Shown here: piece by piece, positions 9,400 to 20,366 of the stretch
Numbering within the stretch: position 1 is the first letter of the stretch
How the letters are laid out: every line of letters begins with the position of its first letter
Made by a program: the position numbers and the translations under genes
Notes under the pieces: model-generated
Told to the model about the DNA's origin: nothing
Databases searched by the model: none
What the model saw: the letters and a program-made list of their open reading frames with translations, nothing else
Source of the DNA: Sipunculus nudus
Lineage: Eukaryota; Annelida; Sipuncula; Golfingiida; Sipunculidae
NCBI GenBank assembly: GCA_026874595.1
Contig: CM049307.1
Coordinates: 2,875,579-2,939,578, forward strand
Length of the DNA stretch: 64,000 nucleotides
Reading direction: 5' to 3'

Positions 9400-10570
9400 A
9401 ACGCGAAAACTCACGTGAAATAAGGTTAACATTTGACGCAACAGGACGTATTTACTTGTTGATAAAACTACTATGTTAAAATAAAAATCGATTTATGTTT
9501 GTTGACCGGCGCAATGCGACAGCCATCGAGAAAAATCCGGCATGGGGCGCCATCTGCCAATGAGTTAGCTGACTAATCTTGACCATCGCGTCGCACAGCG
9601 CAAAGGTGCAACGAATGAATTTACAGTATTATTTTATCCAAAATAAAAAAATAATAATAATCTGAGTGCGGGACGCTGGAAGTAATCGGCCATCAGGCAT
9701 CTGGAAAAATGTTTTCTTCACACTTTCAGTGGCACTCTTATATTAGTAAATGCAAAGGTATTGCGCTGGTCATTTATTAGACGAGGGTAGGATCTCTCAC
9801 ACGCCATTATTTTCTGTAATATGATCACAGGTAAAAACCAATAGCTACTCATTCGTATAAATTTTATTATATATTGAGAAATCATATATAGAGAAAGCTT
9901 CTGGTATGTCCGTTCCTCCTACGGATGTTCGCCTTTTTATATCTTATATAGTATAAAGAAAGTTATTTTGAAAATAAAATCACTTTGCAACAAATGAATC
10001 CGATATACCAGCTATCATCCAGAAAGAAACAGCACCGTGTGTTAAGGAATACAATTATGCCTACTCTAGGCTGGGTTTGGCACCATAATATCTGGCTGCA
10101 AAAAAAGCGGTGTCAGTTTTCGGGTTTATTCCTTACTAGTGTATTCATCGAAAAAAATGGACACTCGGGTATGTTATTCTATTACTATCACAGACACGTT
10201 ATATACGACTACGTGGTCGTGGTATTTTGACGTCATATTTTTTACCAATAAAGTAAGAAAAAATATTCGGGACAATAAATTTAAGTTTCAAAGAAGTGTA
10301 GTTTACTGCATGCCGACTTAAGCATAGAAATACTAAATAGCAAGTCTATTGGACCTCATTATTGCATTGTGTATGCATACGTCAGAGACAATGACTGAAA
10401 TTTAACATGGAATTTTTTTCGGGATTTAAGGTGTTCTTGCATAATTTCCGAAAATAACATACTTGCGAGCATTTAAGGTCATATAGTATAGTTCAGTCAT
10501 AAACTTGTCTAAACGAACGAACTAACATTTCTTATTCGTTATAGATAACGATCTAGGATATAAATTTATA
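9400..10570. other. No recognised feature
   Basis: AT-rich sequence with short open frames (9985-10230, 10139-10321) that show no family motif or splice context. I see no gene, RNA or repeat here. Confidence 0.5.
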
Positions 10571-10955
10571 TACAAGGAACAACAAAGTACATTACCAGCA
10601 ACAAAATACAGGACCAACAACAAAATACAGGACCAACAACCAAATACAGGACCAACAACGAAGTACAGGACTACAGTAAAATACATGACCAACAACAAAA
10701 TACAAAACGAACAACAACATACAGGACCAACAGCAAAAATACAGAACCAACAGCTAAAAATTCAGTACCAGCAGCCAAATACAGGACCAACTAGAAAATA
10801 CGGTGCCAATCGTGAAATACAGGACCAACACCAACAAACAGGACCAACACCAAAATACAGGACCAACACCAATAAACAGGACCAACACCAATATACAGGA
10901 CCAACAACAAATACAGGACCAACACAATTATATAGGACTAGCACCAAAATATGGT
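10571..10955. repeat. 20-bp minisatellite
   Basis: About 19 copies of a unit close to ACAGGACCAACAACAAAATA, drifting in length (18-22 bp) and composition towards the right end. Gln/Thr/Asn-rich and, on the other strand, Val/Trp/Cys-rich open frames here are by-products of the repeat. Confidence 0.92.
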
Positions 10956-11514
10956 GGGATTACCGTCGTCTCGGGTGGAGATAAGGCAAACCAAAAAAAA
11001 AAAAAAAATTAATTATTCCATTGAAGTCGCTGTTGATTTTCAGGGATCTTTTTTTTTTCTTTATGGGAAAGAGGAGATAAATGAGCTGTAAGTCCTCGGT
11101 AATATTATTCCTGTCGCCTTTACCCTGCAAAGAAAGCATTATTTGCACTTAAATGCAAAAAAAAATACTTCAATAAAGGTGATTTATAAAGTGGTTTAAA
11201 CTCTATGTGATTCATCTGCACAATTTCTAGTATTGTCGAACATACTTCCTGCCAGATTACAAAATTCTACTTATTCAGTCTCGACGGGTAAATTAAAGCT
11301 GTCGTTAATGATCCCCCCCTTAAATTTGTTGAATAATTTTTTTTTGCGTGGTCTAAAATCTTATTTAGAGAACACATGAAAGACTGAATGCTAAAGCAAT
11401 AAACAGTTGATTAAACAGCTTCTGTTAAGGATTTGTTTTGAAGTTTGCGAATGAAGGTCTGAGAACTTTCTCACACGAGGCTGTAGAAGCCGAAAGCACT
11501 ATCCGGGGACTACG
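10956..11514. other. No recognised feature
   Basis: AT-rich, with an A16 tract near 10993 and short T-runs. Nothing else supported. Confidence 0.5.
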
Positions 11515-12106
11515 TTATTGTCCCCCACTCCGCGGATGCGGAGGACATTGATTTGGGTTTTTTCTGTCTGTCCGTCTGTCTCTCTGTCCGTCCGTCAGGT
11601 TTCGTTTCCGTGCGATAACTTTCCTAAATATTATCCGATTTCATGCAAATTTATGTCAGTGATTGCTCTCATGCTTACCTTGGTTGGGATTGGTTTTGGA
11701 GTGTCTGGTTTCTGTCTGTCACTTTGTCTGATCATCCGTCAAGTTTTCGTTTACGTGCGATAACTTTCCTAAATATTATCCGATTTCATTCAAATTTGAG
11801 TCGGTGATTGCTCTCATGCATACCTTAGTTGGGATCGGTTTTTAGGTGTCTGGTCTGCCTGTATGTTTGTCACATTGTCTGTGTGTCTGTCAGGTTTTCA
11901 TTTTCATGCGATATTATCCGATTTCATTCAAATTTTGGTCAGTAATTGCTCTTATGCTTACCTTGGTTGGAATTGGTTTTGGATTGTCTGGCTTCTGTCT
12001 GTCTGTCTGTCACTTTGATCATCCGTCAAGTTTTCGATTCCCTGCTATAACTTTCCTAAATATTATCCGATGTCATTCAAATTTTGGTCAGTGATTGCTG
12101 TCATGT

Positions 12107-12110
<4 letters not shown>
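11515..12110 (+). repeat. Four tandem copies of a ~145-bp repeat
   Basis: The segment TGCGATAACTTTCCTAAATA, continuing TTATCCGATTTCAT, recurs at about 11611, 11756, 11907 (shortened) and 12043, giving periods of about 145, 151 and 136 bp. Each unit also holds a GTCTGTCTGTC-type microsatellite and 'TTGGTTGGGATTGG'. The array runs directly into a (TA)n tract. The open frames at 11518-11763 and 11846-12094 are repeat by-products. Confidence 0.9.

Positions 12111-12172
<62 letters not shown>
12111..12172. repeat. (TA)n microsatellite
   Basis: About 31 perfect TA units at the junction between the 145-bp tandem repeat and the left inverted arm. Confidence 0.97.
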
Positions 12173-12173
<1 letters not shown>

Positions 12174-12695
12174 CTAAATTATTAAAAAAAGAGTAAAAAT
12201 CTTAGACATCCGATTAACCTGTGACAGTAGAATACAAAATTATAATTCTAGTCGTTTGTTCATATGTCAGGCTGAAGTGGTGGTAAAACCTGCACCTCGG
12301 ATCGGTCTGATTTGCGGATAAGTTTAAGATCTCATTTGTTGTACATGTATATAAGTGAAACTCACCCTACTGTAAACGGGTTGAAGTTCAACTTGTGGGA
12401 TCAAGCACATTGTTTCATAATTATATAAGAATAATGAACCTCTCCTTATGGGCACTCTGTATTACAGACACCACTATAAGTGACTTCATATTCATTTGCC
12501 ATACTATGTATATTGCCTCACGTTATTAACTCATTTTGGCTGAATACGAAAATTGTTCAGCAAATCCATGCCAACACACGGACATAATATCTCCTGTTCA
12601 CTGATTTTATACGGTATTATGGTTCTGTGTGTGAATTAACACAGTCCAGGTGTGTCTGTTAACCATTACAAGACCGCCTGACTAGAGGCAAAAAT
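12172..12695 (+). repeat. Left arm of a large inverted repeat pair
   Basis: This ~520-bp block recurs reverse-complemented at 20518-21472. Shared landmarks in order: ACTAAATTATT, ATTATAATTC, 'CAGGCTGAAGTGGTGGTAAA', 'TCGGATCGGTCTGATTTGCG', 'ATTGCCTCACGTTATTAAC', 'CAGCAAATCCATGCC', 'ATCTCCTGTTCACTG', 'CCATTACAAGACCGC'. The left arm is uninterrupted. A much more diverged relative may lie near 32330-32520. No coding frame. Confidence 0.88.
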
Positions 12696-13485
12696 ATAGT
12701 CGAGCACATTGATCGCATCCGTGGCAAGCTTTTTTCCCCACTTGTGTAACGGAGTAAGCAAACAAATTTAGAATGAAATAATGAAAGATACCGTAATAGG
12801 AGACTAGACTATATTTCATGTATACTTAATATAGCTGGTATGTGAAATGTAAATAGGTCCCGTTTGAAGCCACTTTTCGTGGATTTTAAACTCTCTAGTA
12901 CATTCGTCCTTCTAAATATATATATATATGTGTGTGTGTGTTTTTGTGTGTGTGTGTGTGTGTGTGATAAGACTAAAAGCCTTGGGAGATATTGCCAGCG
13001 CTTAGTTAGAATGGCTGAGCCGGTGGATACTATTAATGTCATTAGTAATACGTTTAATTTCTATTAGAGGTTCTTGTTTTACCAGATAAAATATCCCGAC
13101 ATGAGCAAGGGACACAGCTATGTTATTGCCACATGCAGGGGAATCCTATGCTTATATAGCAAATTAAATATAGAAATAAAATTTAGAAACGAGACCATGC
13201 ACAAGTGCCAGTGTTCATCTGTTTCAAATGCGATGAAACAACTGTCCTTGGTAGTAACATCAGACATGAATACCTCTTGAAATAAACTCAATTTTATTAA
13301 AACACACATATTTGTATAGAGCCTGATTTTTAGCAAAAGTCTGATTTTTATAGAATATGTATTAGTAGTGTGCCAATTAATCTGCTAAACCAATGATTGG
13401 TCGCTTTCATTTATAATGGGTTAAATTGGTTGCATATTTGTGTTCGTATATCTCCAACGGGATTAGATTATTTTCATGTGCATGT
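12696..13485. other. Spacer with a (TG)n tract, no gene seen
   Basis: Between the left arm and the LTR element. Holds a mixed TA/TG microsatellite at about 12916-12966. Short open frames on both strands (12809-13336) have no recognisable motif. Confidence 0.6.
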
Positions 13486-14399
13486 TGTTACGGAACCTAA
13501 TATCAACATATCACCTATGCGTGATGAATATAAATTTTTGTAATAGAGATAAAAAAAATCAGATTCTGTAACACTAGGCAGGGTGAAATGTCTCGGGGAA
13601 GGAATAAAAAAGTCAGTGGTTCTTTCTTAACAAATAATTTTAATTTGTTCTTAAAACAATCCTAACATTACAATACACTAAATTAATAAAATTTCACAGT
13701 ATAACAACAGTATAACAGCAATCAATATAATCACACAGCCTAACAAACAAAGTGCACAGTACCTGGATACCACCACTGTCACAGCGACAAGTCCTTTAAA
13801 ATGTATAAGCCGGATGAATAGTTCACATAAATCTTTTCAGAGAATAACAGTCCAGTTCATTCACAAAATCAATCCGATATAATCCAAAAGTGAAGTTCTT
13901 GTTATAATCCCGAAAGCAAACTAAAGACTATATAGGATCCGTCACAAATTTAGAAGAAAGTATATAACTGCCGCACTTATCAGAAAAGGTCCACAACTGA
14001 CTTACACTCTTCTGTGTCCGCTAGAATATTTCTCCCCTCTTTCTCGGCTCTATACACAGCCTCTTATTTATAACTTTTCATCTCAAGCCGAGAACTTTCC
14101 ATTTCTCGAACAATCCAAAGAAGTCAATAGTACACACCTTACAGGAAACATAGAGAACAACATCACTTTGTTTTTACATATCAGGGTTCACACGTGGGCC
14201 GGCCCGGCTCGGCCATGCGAGAAAGCCCCAAACTAGCATGACCGCTGTGTTTACATGTGGGCCGCACCCGGCCAGCTAGAACAAGGAACGCTGTAGCATA
14301 GCAACGTCTAGGGCTTGAGCCAAACACGAATCAGAATGTCAACAGCGCACAATAAAAGAGACTGGTGAACAGCTTACAATAAAACAGACATCTGTAACA
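13486..14399 (-). repeat. 3' LTR of the Gmr1-like element
   Basis: A 914-bp LTR. The outer end (TGTTACGGAACCTAATATC) and inner end (ACATCTGTAACA) match the other LTR's ends. It contains a TATAAATAAG-type box on the minus strand (plus 14063-14072). It is longer than the 5' LTR because of extra sequence around 14160-14330 (CG/GC-rich, 'GGGCCGGCCCGGCTCGGCC'). By eye the first 130 bp agree with the other LTR at roughly 85%. Confidence 0.9.
14063..14072 (-). promoter_or_regulatory. Putative LTR TATA box (3' LTR)
   Basis: TATAAATAAG on the minus strand, at the equivalent position to TATAAATAGG in the 5' LTR. It is followed in both LTRs by 'AGGCTGTGTAT' or 'GGCTGTGTAT'. Confidence 0.55.
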
Positions 14400-14411
14400 C
14401 TCCCCCTGCTG
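14400..14411 (-). other. Polypurine tract (plus-strand primer)
   Basis: CAGCAGGGGGAG on the minus strand ends exactly where the 3' LTR begins (TGTTACAG...), the expected site and composition for the second-strand primer of an LTR retrotransposon. Confidence 0.8.
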
Positions 14412-14644
14412 TAAGAAAAAAGAAAAAAAAGTCTCGGAAAACTTTCTTTCTTTTGCGATCACAATTACTAAATCGTTACAATATCTCAAAATCATCCTAA
14501 TTACAACATTACATAAACATCTTCATTACAACATTTCATAATCATCTCGATAAGCAATCAGCAAGTACATTGTCTTCATTGTCTTTCCCTTTAATGTGTC
14601 TGATTTCAAAATTGTAATTCTGTAAAAACAAACTCCATCTCAAC

Positions 14645-15180
14645 TCATCTTTGTTTTTTACACTTCAACTTGTTCATGAACGTGAGGGGATTGTGATCAC
14701 TGATGACAATGATAGGCTTGACTGATGAAGTAACATAAACTTCAAAATGTTGCAATGCCAAAATCAAAGCCAAAAATTCTTTTTCAACAGTGGGGTAGTT
14801 TTTCTGGTTAACATTATACTTTCTTGAAAAATAACAAATTGGATGATCTATGCCATCATTGCCTTCTTGTAACAGCAAAGCACCAGCAGCAGTATCACTA
14901 GCATCTACAGCTAACTTAAAAGGTACAGACAAGTCTGAAGTTACCAAAACTGGTGAACGTTGCAGAATTGCTTTCAAATTCTGAAATGCATTTTCACACT
15001 GAACATTCCATACAAACTTTTGTTTCTTCTTTAACAAATGAGTAAAAGGGTCAGGTACAGCATAACCATTTGGACAAAACTTCTTGTAATATCTAACCAT
15101 ACCAAGAAAACGCGTTACTTGCTTTTTGTTTTCTAGTCTAGGAAATGCAGAAATAGCGCTTATTTTAGCATCAACAGGTT
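14645..15180 (-). pseudogene. RNase H (and RT tether) of the Gmr1-like element
   Basis: RNase H removes the RNA strand during reverse transcription. 'RYYKKFCPNGYA' and 'PFTHLLKKKQKFVW' form the RT-RNase H connection. The nuclease core follows: 'LAVDASDTAAGALLLQ' (first Asp), 'VEKEFLALILAL' (Glu), 'VISDHNPLTF' (Asp), in gypsy style. The open stretch 14645-15100 is the longest in the element (151 codons). Upstream residues 'FPRLENKKQVTRFLGM' read in the same frame, but stops lie further up. Its end is close to the polypurine tract, so nothing is encoded downstream. Confidence 0.9.
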
Positions 15181-15830
15181 TTACTTGACCCTGTCCTACA
15201 ATAATGTTGTGTTTAACCCAAAAATGTTACTTGTGCAGGACAAAACTCAGATTTGACTAAGCTGATGGTCAGGCGTGCTTCACTGAGTCTTTCGAAGAGG
15301 TCGCGAAGAATTTGCAGATGTTTCTCCCAGGTGTCGCTGTACACGATAAGGTCATCAATATATGCGTCACAGCCCTGAATGTCCTTGACAACCATATGGA
15401 TGAGGCAAGTCAAACTTGGAGACATATCTGGAGTTACCCACTCTATCAATACAATCATCGATCCTCGGACTCGGGAATGTGTCAGTCTTGGTGACATAGT
15501 TCAGTTAAACTGTGCACATACGGTAACTTCCGTCAGGTTTTGGCACAATAATACATGGTGAACACCAGTAACTATTACTAGGTTCAATAAAATCATTGTC
15601 CAGCAAATATTGAATCTAATCCTGTAGAAACTTTTGCTTTTCTTGATTCAGTCTATATGGATGCTGCTTGACTGTGCTTGCTTCCCCAACATCGACGTCA
15701 TGGCACAATATGTTAGCTCGCGTTGGAATGTCACTAAACAGATGTTCATAATTCAGAAGCAGGTTCTTGAGGTCTTGTTGTTGTTGTGCGGTAAGATGTG
15801 ACAGTTTGGCATCCAGGTTGTTGAGCACGT
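15181..15830 (-). pseudogene. Reverse transcriptase of the Gmr1-like element, internally deleted
   Basis: Start region: 'LCHDVDVG' and 'KQHPYRLNQEKQKFLQD' (15616-15828 frame). Then 'DNDFIEPSNSYWCSPCIIVP' and 'KPDGSYRMCTV', and 'TKTDTFPSPRIDDCIDRVG' ending in 'KFDL' (motif A). Only about 43 nt later comes 'YIDDLIVYS' (YIDD at 15351-15362), where gypsy enzymes have about 60 residues. I infer a deletion of roughly 140 nt with a frame change, removing the fingers/palm segment between the two catalytic motifs. 'LVKSEFCPAQVTFLG' is the motif before the tether. Stops are also present. Confidence 0.9.
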
Positions 15831-17062
15831 CTGAGTTTTTAGTGGCACTGTTTCACACTGCATGTCTACATCACACTTACAATCAGTATCTACTTTAACT
15901 GGGTCAGGGTCAGTTTTTACACAGTTAATAGCAGTAACATTATGTACAACATCTGATGTGCTATTTCTGTCATAATATGGTTTCAACATGTTAACATGGC
16001 ACTGTTGTTTCTTCTTACGACTATCTAGGGTCAACAGTATGTAATTTAAATCACGGAGTTTCTTGTCAACAATGTAAGGACAGAAATATCTAGCTTGCAG
16101 AAGTCTGCCAGGGATGGGAGGTAGGGCAAGGACCTTTTCATCAGGCTCAAACGTCCTATTCACATTGTGCTTGTCATATTTTGTTTTAATTTTACTTTGT
16201 GCAGATTTTAGATTAGACTTTGCAATCTCACAAGCATTGTGTAGTTTAGTGCGAAAGTTTGAGACATACTGCAACAAACTAAGCGAATCAGGATTTTCAC
16301 TCAAGAGTTTTACCTTAAGCAGTTTTAATGGACCACGAACTGAGTGTCCAAAAACTAGTTAATAGGGACTGAAACCCAAGGACTCTTGAAAGGATTCTCT
16401 GACAGCAAACAGCAATAGGTGGATTCCTTCATCCCAGTCTTTCTGTGTGTCATAGCAATAGGTCCTAATCATGTTTTTTAATGTCTGGTGAAAAACGCTC
16501 GAGGGCGCCCTGACTCTCAGGATGGTATGGCGAAGAGCTGTACTGTTTTATACCTTGCTCAAGCATCACTTGCTGGAATAAGCCAGACATAAAATTCCAC
16601 CCTTGGTCAGACTGGGCGGATTTTGGTAATCCAAAAGTTGTAAGAAAGTTGGTCAGAGCCTTGACAACACTTTTGCATTAATTTTGCGCAATGGTATTGC
16701 CTCAGGGGACCTGGTAGATGAGCACATAATTGTCAGCAAGTATTCATGTCCAGATTTTGTTTTGGGCAGTGGTCAAACACAAAATCAACAATATTCCTAC
16801 TAAATGGTTTCTCGAAAGCAGGATTAGGCCTAAGTGGGGCTTTAGGAGGATTTAGATTTGGCTTGCCTACCATCTGGCATGTGTGGCATGATTTACAATA
16901 TTGTACAACATCTATCCTGCAGTTAGGCCAATAGAAGTGTTTACTAACTTTATGATCAGTTTTATTTAAACCTAAATGGTCAGACAAAGGAGCCTCATGT
17001 GCCATGCTTAAAATGTCATTGCGAAAGTATTGAGCATTACTATCCGATGTTTGATGGCCCAC
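15831..17062 (-). pseudogene. Integrase of the Gmr1-like element, upstream of RT
   Basis: Inserts the DNA copy into the genome. H2C2 zinc finger: His22 and His29 in 'HEAPLSDHLG', Cys56 and Cys59 in 'YCKSCHTCQ' of the frame ending at 16733. Core: 'NIVDFV' (first Asp, plus 16784-16786), 'LLTIMCSSTRSPEAIPL', 'AQSDQGWNFM' (second Asp, 16606-16608), 'YHPESQGALERFHQTLK' (Glu, 16498-16500). Asp2 to Glu has 35 residues between, the retroviral-type DD35E. Tail: 'LPPIPGRLLQARYFCPYIV' and 'CHVNMLKPYY', a GPY/F module with GPY changed to CPY. Frame changes lie near 16740 and 16660, with a stop after 'LGFSPY'. The frame drifts into RT through a further shift near 15830. Confidence 0.92.
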
Positions 17063-17990
17063 TCATCATCAGAACATACATATTGTGGTAGCCATTTACG
17101 CATAAGCACTCCATTTTTAACATAGAAACAAACCGGGTTCTGTGACAGTTCATCTTTAGAAACTGCCCTGGGAAACAAACATGAAATATCAGGGTCCTTA
17201 TGCTATTCTGCGATAAGTTTGACAATGCTGCATCCTGTACGGGCGAGTCGTTAGACGAGTCACTAGTGACTCCCAGAGTGTTATTATCTAGACCATTATC
17301 CTCATGTGTGTTATTCTTGGCCATAGATCTTGTTACAGCACATAAAGGATACCAACCAGGAATTTCCTGACTTTCCGGGTCAGTGTCCTGATTAAGTGAC
17401 GGCTTTTCTGTCACTATTGGAACAGGATATACTTTGTCACCTGCAACATCATTGCCTAGTAGCAACTGAATTCTCTTAAAAGGTAAAGTAGTTCTTATGC
17501 CCACAGTAATATTTCCAGAAATCAAATCTGACTTAAAATGTATCCTGTGAAGCGGAACTGAAGTATTCTTATCTGAAAACACACAATTTACAAGTGCATG
17601 TGCACCAGTAAAGGACCTATCACAAAGTGTTTGCTAACATGAGAGTCTGGCCTGAACCAGCGTCCCTCAAAATTCTAATAGGGGTAGAATCTATAAAACC
17701 ACTGGAAAGTGATACAAAACCATCATGTGTGAATGGCTCAAATAACTCCATTTTAGAGTCAGGAGATGAATCTAGTATTACCTCAGTTTCCTCAAACAAA
17801 AAACTGACACTGAAAGTGTCAGTCATAAACTCTTTTTTAGAGCCATTAAAGGAATCTACATCCTTATTACAATCAAACTCCTCATGGGAGTCAACAGAGG
17901 AATTTTTCTCAGCAGAAACAAACTTCTGTTTGTCATAAGAGGACCTGGCCTCATTTGAAATACTCTCGTAAGAGTCATAACAGGACATAG
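17063..17990 (-). pseudogene. Aspartic protease region of the Gmr1-like element
   Basis: Cuts the polyprotein. 'IRILRDAGSGQTLM' (Asp codon near 17662) is the active-site loop, with DAG instead of the usual DTG/DSG. After a frame change come 'GAHALVNCVFSDK', 'VPLHRIHFKSDLISGNITVG' and 'QLLLGNDVAGDKV', the usual second half of gypsy proteases of this kind. An acidic, Ser-rich segment (17700-17988) precedes it. The stretch 17063-17300 leads into the integrase. A shift near 17620 breaks the gene. Confidence 0.8.
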
Positions 17991-18129
17991 CCTTATTTAA
18001 AGGATACTCCTCGCAGGAGTCTTGAAAGGACCTAGCCTGATTAAATTCCTCGCAGGAACCAACTGAGGTTTTTTACCCCGCAAGCTACGGATTCTTCTTT
18101 GGATACAGACGGCACGTTTGCCTCCGTAG

Positions 18130-19385
18130 CATCAAACTCTTTTTTTGAGTCAATAAAGGAGTTGTACCCCTTAATTATATGAAAAAGAGCCTGGCTCTTG
18201 TTCTATGCTATGCATAGATTTTGAAACAAAACAGGAAGGTCTACCCTTTGGTTTATTTGCAAGTTTCCGGCAGTCAGATTTTAGATGACCTTCCTTTTTG
18301 CAGTAATTACAGATTTTCTTTGAAAATGACTGGCCTTGGTTGGATTCAGACACAGTGGACGTGGACTGAGGTGTAGCAATGGATTTTGCTTTACTATCAG
18401 GACTACTAGTACTGGGTGACTGTGCTTTAAACTCCTTTTAACCATACTGATTTACATTCTTGTTTGTGAATGACTTGTTTGATTTGCTAGTAGAGGACAA
18501 ATTATTGTGTTAATGAATAATCATCAGCTAATTGAGCAGCAATGTCAAGTGTTTCAGGACTTTTCTCACCCAGAAAAGTTTTAACATCTGCGTTAATGCA
18601 GCGCTTAAATTCTTCAAGCAAAATCAACTGGCGCAAATTGTCATAATCTTTCATTACATAGAACTACACTAGCGGTCAAACAACTGCTCTTTTGTCCTAG
18701 CAAATTCGACATAGGTCTGTTCTTTTCCCAATTTCTGAATTTCTGGCGGTAAGCCTCCGGAACTAACTCATAACCTTTTAGGATTAACCGTTTAACCTGG
18801 TCATAGTCAGCAGCAGCTTTTCTACTGAAAGCTCTGTATAAATTTCTCTGGCCTTTCTAGTCAATTCACTATGTTATAGCATAGTCCAATTTTCCTTAGG
18901 CTATTTTTAATTTTCAGCTACCTTCTCAAAGTGTAAGAAATATTTATCAACCTTTTTTTCTTGAAAAGGTGGGAGCAGTCTCGTGTTTGGTAACATTAAA
19001 ACTGTGAGTTGGGCCATGACATAGAATATGTTCTAGTTTAAGTTTTTCTGAATCCAGTCGTTTTAACTCAATTCCTTTTTCTTTTTCCTTCTCATGTTCT
19101 TTCATTTCTAGCTGTTTAAATGCTAGTTCATGTTGCATTTCCGACTTCTTAATTCCAACAGCATAGCAAGGCTGTCATTTTTTATGTTGCCACTTCACTC
19201 TCTTCAATTAAACCTTTGCTAACTAGATCTTGCATGATTTTAGCAATGATAATAGGCTTTCTCAAAGCTCTTTACACACTTAGCCCTAAGTGTTGTCCAA
19301 AACGCAACTACTGTTCCTTAGTCAACTGTTCAAGTTGATCAGGGTCGGGTTCTTTAAAAAATGTCTCAGGTTTGAAATCTGCCAT
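18130..19385 (-). pseudogene. Gag of the Gmr1-like element (SCAN-like capsid, zinc knuckle)
   Basis: Starts at an ATG (plus 19383-19385), 'MADFKPETFFKEPDPDQLE'. Stops occur after 'LTKEQ', 'LGLSV' and 'SEVAT'. Then comes a charged coiled coil 'LEMKEHEKEKEKGIELKRL' (19138-18947), a capsid part 'VDKYFLHFEKVAEN', 'VKRLILKGYELVPEAYRQKF' and 'LRQLILLEEFKRCINADVKT', and a nucleocapsid CCHC knuckle 'CNYCKKEGHLKSDC' (Cys15, Cys18, His23, Cys28 of the frame ending 18171; about 18270-18311). The VPEAYRQKFR block is the capsid core related to the vertebrate SCAN domain. Several frame changes and stops; not functional. Confidence 0.85.
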
Positions 19386-19521
19386 TTTAAGATGTTAAAA
19401 CAATAACAAAAAAACCACTAAGATAAATCTGTAATGTAAACAATATGTAATCTTGTAAACAATTTACGATAAAACAATGTGTCCAAGTCAAGGCCTAATA
19501 AATTTTAAAAAACTATTAGGG

Positions 19522-19539
19522 ATCCCAGACGAGCCCCCA
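19522..19539 (-). other. Primer-binding site, tRNA-Pro type
   Basis: On the minus strand TGGGGGCTCGTCTGGGAT lies 6 nt inside the 5' LTR. It starts with TGG, as required to pair with a tRNA CCA end, and differs by one base from the proline-tRNA primer site known from gammaretroviruses. Confidence 0.85.
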
Positions 19540-19545
19540 AGTTTA

Positions 19546-20366
19546 TGTTATTGAAACTAATATCAACAGATCACGTATGCGTGATGAACATAAATTTTGT
19601 AATGGAGAAAAAAAATCAGATATTGTAACACTAGGCAGCGTTAAATGTCTAGGGGAATGAATAAAGAACTCAGTGTTTTTTTGTTGTTAACAAATAAAAA
19701 CAATTTATTCTTAAAACAACCCTAACATTACAATGCACCAAATCAATACAATTACACAATACAACAACAGTATAACAGTAAATCAATATAATCACACAGC
19801 CTAATAAACAAAGTGCACAGTACCTGGATACAACCACTTTCACAGCGACAAGTCCTTTAATATGTACATGCCGGGTGAATAGTTTACACAAATTTTCTCG
19901 GAGAATAACAGTCCAATGTAAAGCTCTTGTAACAATCCCGAGAGTAAACCGAAGACCAAATAAGATTAGTCATAAATCCAGAAGAAAATCTGAAGAAAAT
20001 CTATAATTGCCGCACTTATCGGAATAGGTCCCACAACTGACTTACACACTTCTGTGTCTGCTGGAATGTTCTCTCACCTCTCTACCGGCTCTAATACACA
20101 GCCCCTATTTATAACCTTTCGTCCGAAAACTCTAGAAAATTCCCTTTCACGAACAATCGAAAATAACAATACACGTGCACAGACGCGAACATTCGAGAGT
20201 GGCACGGCAGCGAGCTGTTACACTCCGGGAGAGTTCAACCAGTACGGATTAAACTGAGAATGCAACACCCGGCCAGGCGAGGCCGCTACAACACGAGTTT
20301 CGCCCTTGTCACACAATAAAAAAGACATCTGTAGGACTTGTGAACACAATAAAAAGGGGCACCAGT

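Noticed and set aside
11518-12094. Small membrane-protein-like frames
   Set aside because: They span the 145-bp tandem repeats with embedded GTCT microsatellites; the hydrophobic look comes from T-rich codons.
12809-13067. Frames with Cys-Val or His-Thr runs
   Set aside because: Created by the (TG)n/(CA)n tract; no other support.
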